A stretch of 64,000 nt of DNA from Siphonodentalium dalli (lineage: Eukaryota > Mollusca > Scaphopoda > Gadilida > Siphonodentaliidae), in NCBI GenBank assembly GCA_032622095.1, contig CP136062.1, forward strand, positions 136,254,960-136,318,959, in the 5' to 3' direction. Both the position numbers and the translations under genes were made by a program. The notes beneath the pieces are model-generated. The model saw only the letters and a program-made list of their open reading frames with translations, was not told the origin of the DNA and did no database searches. Positions 61,347 to 64,000 of the stretch are shown here, one piece after another. The stretch's first letter is position 1, and every line of letters starts with the position of its first letter.

Positions 61347-63176
61347 TTCCATTGCTACATCGACAAAGAGACACACACACAGAAAAAATTATATGATAAA
61401 GGAAATTACGAGAAGATGAGAGAAGAGCTTGATATAGACTGGAAGAAAATACTATCAGATTGTGAAAATGATATAAATGCACAATGGACAAGATTTTCAC
61501 TCATCCTTGAAGAAATAATTAACAAACATGTACCAATAAGGAAAGCAGACAATGGAAAAAACAGGAGACCATTGAACAAAGAAACCATAAACACCATCAA
61601 GAAGAAACATAGAGCATGGACGAGATACATAGAGAACAAGACGGAAGAACATCACAAAATATACACAAGACTAAGAAATAAAGTCAAGAAGATGACACGC
61701 CAAAATCAGATATACCAAGAAAAGGAGATAGCAAAACAAGCTAAAACAAACCCCAAGAAATTCTGGAATTATGTGTCCAGCAAAACCAAAACCAAGTCTG
61801 GAATATCTGATCTGGAAAAACAAGATGGGACGCTAACAACAAATGACAGAGAAAAAGCCCAGGTCTTGGCTGACTGCTACACTGAGGTATTTACGATTGA
61901 ACCAGATGGTGAAGTACCAGAGACAAACATCTATAACACAAATGAAGCACTCGAAACAACGAGCGATATTACACCAGAGGCAGTGGAAATACGACTATCT
62001 AGAATAAATCCAACAAAGTCACAAGGTCCAGATGGTTTCCACCCTCGAATCCTGAAAGAACTCGCTAAGGAACTGAGCAAGCCATTATCAACAATATACA
62101 ACAACAGTCTGAGGATGATGAAACTGCCAGATGAATGGAAAGCTGCAAATATAACAGCGATATACAAAAAAGGTTCAAAAAAGAGGGCAAGTAACTATCG
62201 ACCAGTCAGCTTGACAAGTGTGGTTGGCAAAGTAATGGAGGGATTCATACGGGATAAGATCATGGATCATATGGTAAACAACAAGCTGTTCAGCAAAGGT
62301 CAGTTTGGATACATCAAAAGAAGGTCTACAACACTGCAACTGCTACACACACTAGAAAAATGGACCAAATCTATGGACAGCGGACATCCAACGCATGTGG
62401 TATACATGGATTATATGAAAGCCTTTGATACCGTCCCACACAGGAGGTTGATAAAGAAGACTGGCAGTTACAACATCGGAGGGAACATCCTAGGCTGGAT
62501 ACAAGATTTTCTTACAGGAAGGAAACAACAAGTCATAGTAAATGGAACATCATCAGAACAACATCCAGTCATTAGCGGTATCCCTCAAGGAAGTGTACTT
62601 GGCCCACTACTGTTTGTCCTGTACATAAATGACTTACCAGACTGTGTAAAATCAGAAGTGATGCTATTTGCAGACGACACAAAGATTTTTAAGGAGATAA
62701 TAGACAAAAATGATATGGACACACTACAAAGCGATCTTGATGAACTCCAAAAGTGGTCAAACAACTGGTTACTAAGATTCCATCCAGAAAAATGTGTTGT
62801 CATGAATGTGGGAAAAGAGGAGTTTCAGCCAAATTACAACTTGAAAGACAAGAATGGGAGTGAAACTAAACTAAAACAGGTGGAAAAAGAAAAGGACATA
62901 GGAGTAACCACAGACAGAAACCTATCATTTGAGGACCACATCAACGAGAAAATACAGAAAGCCAACAGTGTTCTTGGAGCCATCAGAAGATCATTCACCT
63001 ACTTAGATTATACTACAATGGCAAAACTATATAAAGGACTGGTAAGACCATTACTCGAATATGCTCAACCTGCTTGGAGACCATATCTAAAAAAAACACA
63101 CAGTTCCAATGGAAAAAGTTCAAAAGCGAGCAACAAAATTAGTACCAGGACTAAAAGATATGGAATACGAAGATAG
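61347..63176 (+). CDS. reverse transcriptase of a non-LTR retrotransposon (5'-truncated)
   Basis: A long open frame (first Met at 61416, open from 61347) with the reverse transcriptase blocks of the jockey/CR1/L2 group in order: NPTKSQGPDGFHPRIL, SNYRPVSLTSVVGK, YMDYMKAFDTVPH, IPQGSVLGPLLFVLYINDLP and the catalytic FADD. It then runs through the thumb region to EYAQPAWRPYLKK. The AP endonuclease that should precede it is missing, so the copy is 5'-truncated as usual for LINEs. The frame is lost at an A8 run (63089-63096) and continues at about 63109 in another frame. Coding density and the single lesion suggest a fairly recent insertion. Confidence 0.93.
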   Translation, partial: FHCYIDKETHTQKKLYDKGNYEKMREELDIDWKKILSDCENDINAQWTRFSLILEEIINKHVPIRKADNGKNRRPLNKETINTIKKKHRAWTRYIENKTEEHHKIYTRLRNKVKKMTRQNQIYQEKEIAKQAKTNPKKFWNYVSSKTKTKSGISDLEKQDGTLTTNDREKAQVLADCYTEVFTIEPDGEVPETNIYNTNEALETTSDITPEAVEIRLSRINPTKSQGPDGFHPRILKELAKELSKPLSTIYNNSLRMMKLPDEWKAANITAIYKKGSKKRASNYRPVSLTSVVGKVMEGFIRDKIMDHMVNNKLFSKGQFGYIKRRSTTLQLLHTLEKWTKSMDSGHPTHVVYMDYMKAFDTVPHRRLIKKTGSYNIGGNILGWIQDFLTGRKQQVIVNGTSSEQHPVISGIPQGSVLGPLLFVLYINDLPDCVKSEVMLFADDTKIFKEIIDKNDMDTLQSDLDELQKWSNNWLLRFHPEKCVVMNVGKEEFQPNYNLKDKNGSETKLKQVEKEKDIGVTTDRNLSFEDHINEKIQKANSVLGAIRRSFTYLDYTTMAKLYKGLVRPLLEYAQPAWRPYLKKTHSSNGKSSKASNKISTRTKRYGIRR

Positions 63177-63624
63177 ACTAAGAAAAATGGAAATACCCAC
63201 CCTGATGTACAGAAGCCACCGAGGTGATATGATCGAATGCTTTAAGATATTCAACTGCTACGATCCGGAAGTATCTAACATTCTTACAAGAAACACCGAT
63301 TCTCGGACCAGAGGCCACAACTATAAATTATACAAGGAAAGATCTAACTATGACGTTAGAAAATATACATTCAGTCAGAGAGTGGTCACAACTTGGAACA
63401 ATCTACCAGACGAAGTGGTGTATGCTGAAGATATTAACCAATTCAAAAACAGACTAGATCATCATTGGAAGAATCAGGATATTAAATATAACTATAAAGC
63501 GGAATTGGTGACTGATTTTCAAACATACAACCCAAATATGTCTAGAGATGCAGCCAAATACGGTGAAATATTACAATGTGAGGTGGATATAGTGGCAGAC
63601 CGCCAGCGTCCACTACAGACGTAA
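63100..63624 (+). CDS. C-terminal part of the LINE ORF after a frameshift
   Basis: Continues the previous frame: EKVQKRATKLVPGL, then MEIPTLMYRSHRGDMIECFK, RTRGHNYKLY and the closing TWNNLPDEVV...NQFKNRLD block. All are typical of the RT C-terminus in CR1/jockey-like elements. Stop at 63622-63624. Confidence 0.9.
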   Translation, partial: TVPMEKVQKRATKLVPGLKDMEYEDRLRKMEIPTLMYRSHRGDMIECFKIFNCYDPEVSNILTRNTDSRTRGHNYKLYKERSNYDVRKYTFSQRVVTTWNNLPDEVVYAEDINQFKNRLDHHWKNQDIKYNYKAELVTDFQTYNPNMSRDAAKYGEILQCEVDIVADRQRPLQT

Positions 63625-63650
63625 GGTAACGTAAGGTAATTGTGGTCCCC

Positions 63651-64000
63651 TGATATGCTACCGGCCTCGATGCAGACAATATAGTTACTAAGAAATTCTC
63701 CATTTTAATACTAAAAAATAATGGTAATGACATCAATGTTAATATGTTAATATTATACATCATTACATTGATAATGCCATCATCAATATGGATAATATAA
63801 TTTATCATCATAAGTGCGTACATTTACAAGTAATCTTATGATTGTGAATGTGTTTATTTTAAAAGAAATGTTCTTTTCACCGACCAGGTGGATGAGACGC
63901 CTGGCAGATCCATATTACATAACAAGTCTGTCAATCGTCCCACTCACCGGGTCCAGAATCTTATTCCTGTGTAGAAAAAATACTTTTTCCCATAACAACT
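63651..64000. other. right edge, nothing recognised
   Basis: AT-rich; no open frame of note beyond the LINE. Confidence 0.5.

Larger units (their letters stand above)
61347..63650 (+). mobile_element. CR1/jockey-like LINE, 5'-truncated
   Basis: Reverse transcriptase plus a short 3' end with two copies of a cgtaaggtaa unit (63620-63640), like the short 3' repeats of CR1/L2 elements. It lies 0.5 kb upstream of SPIDR in divergent orientation. The exact 5' end is not defined; no target duplication was found by eye. Confidence 0.85.

Overview
The window is nuclear DNA of an animal. Its genes are split into short exons by long, repeat-filled introns with GT-AG boundaries. The repeats are dense, AT-rich, mostly palindromic MITEs, with one CR1/jockey-like LINE. 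Repeats opening with 'agctcacctgagacgaagtctcc' and ending in (GGAC)n-type arrays suggest a lophotrochozoan, most likely a bivalve mollusc. That assignment is inference; no database was searched.

Two host genes can be read exon by exon, and they converge tail to tail. On the + strand, 915-7140 holds the last six coding exons (197 residues) of PIGN, the GPI ethanolamine phosphate transferase 1 of the ER. The first visible exon is preceded by what looks like a minor-spliceosome (U12) branch site and an AC acceptor. On the - strand, 60873 down to 16585 holds a complete 20-exon gene for SPIDR, the scaffold protein of homologous recombination that works with RAD51 and BLM. Every exon junction is phase-consistent. 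The coding length is 2652 nt (883 residues plus stop), against about 915 residues in human. The first exon codes only seven residues, and an ETS-type site lies about 85 bp upstream of it.

Layout: 1-914 is PIGN intron. 915-7140 is PIGN. 7199-7565 is a MITE that begins 59 bp after the PIGN stop and supplies an AATAAA. 7566-16584 is intergenic and mostly repeats. 16585-60873 is SPIDR with introns of up to 9.4 kb. 61347-63650 is a 5'-truncated LINE just upstream of SPIDR. 63651-64000 has no recognisable gene.

The introns carry several MITE families, labelled here A to Q for convenience. Families A, B, C and F have termini that read TTAACCC...GGGTTAA (piggyBac-like). A, B and C share one ~70-bp near-perfect hairpin cassette. 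D is a CAGTAATG...CATTACTG palindrome with TA duplications. E is a palindrome whose ends look like 3' splice sites. I carries nuclear-receptor/ETS-like motifs. One hAT-type MITE has a perfect 8-bp target duplication. A 2.9-kb element with ~0.55-kb inverted arms (family J) carries a start codon and splice donor on both arms.

I found no new enzymatic or defence system. The most unusual signals are the shared hairpin cassette, the crowding of MITEs within 10-25 bp of SPIDR and PIGN splice donors, two partial exon duplications inside SPIDR, and the mirrored mini first exons of family J. All homology calls rest on recognition of the translated sequence, not on a search.
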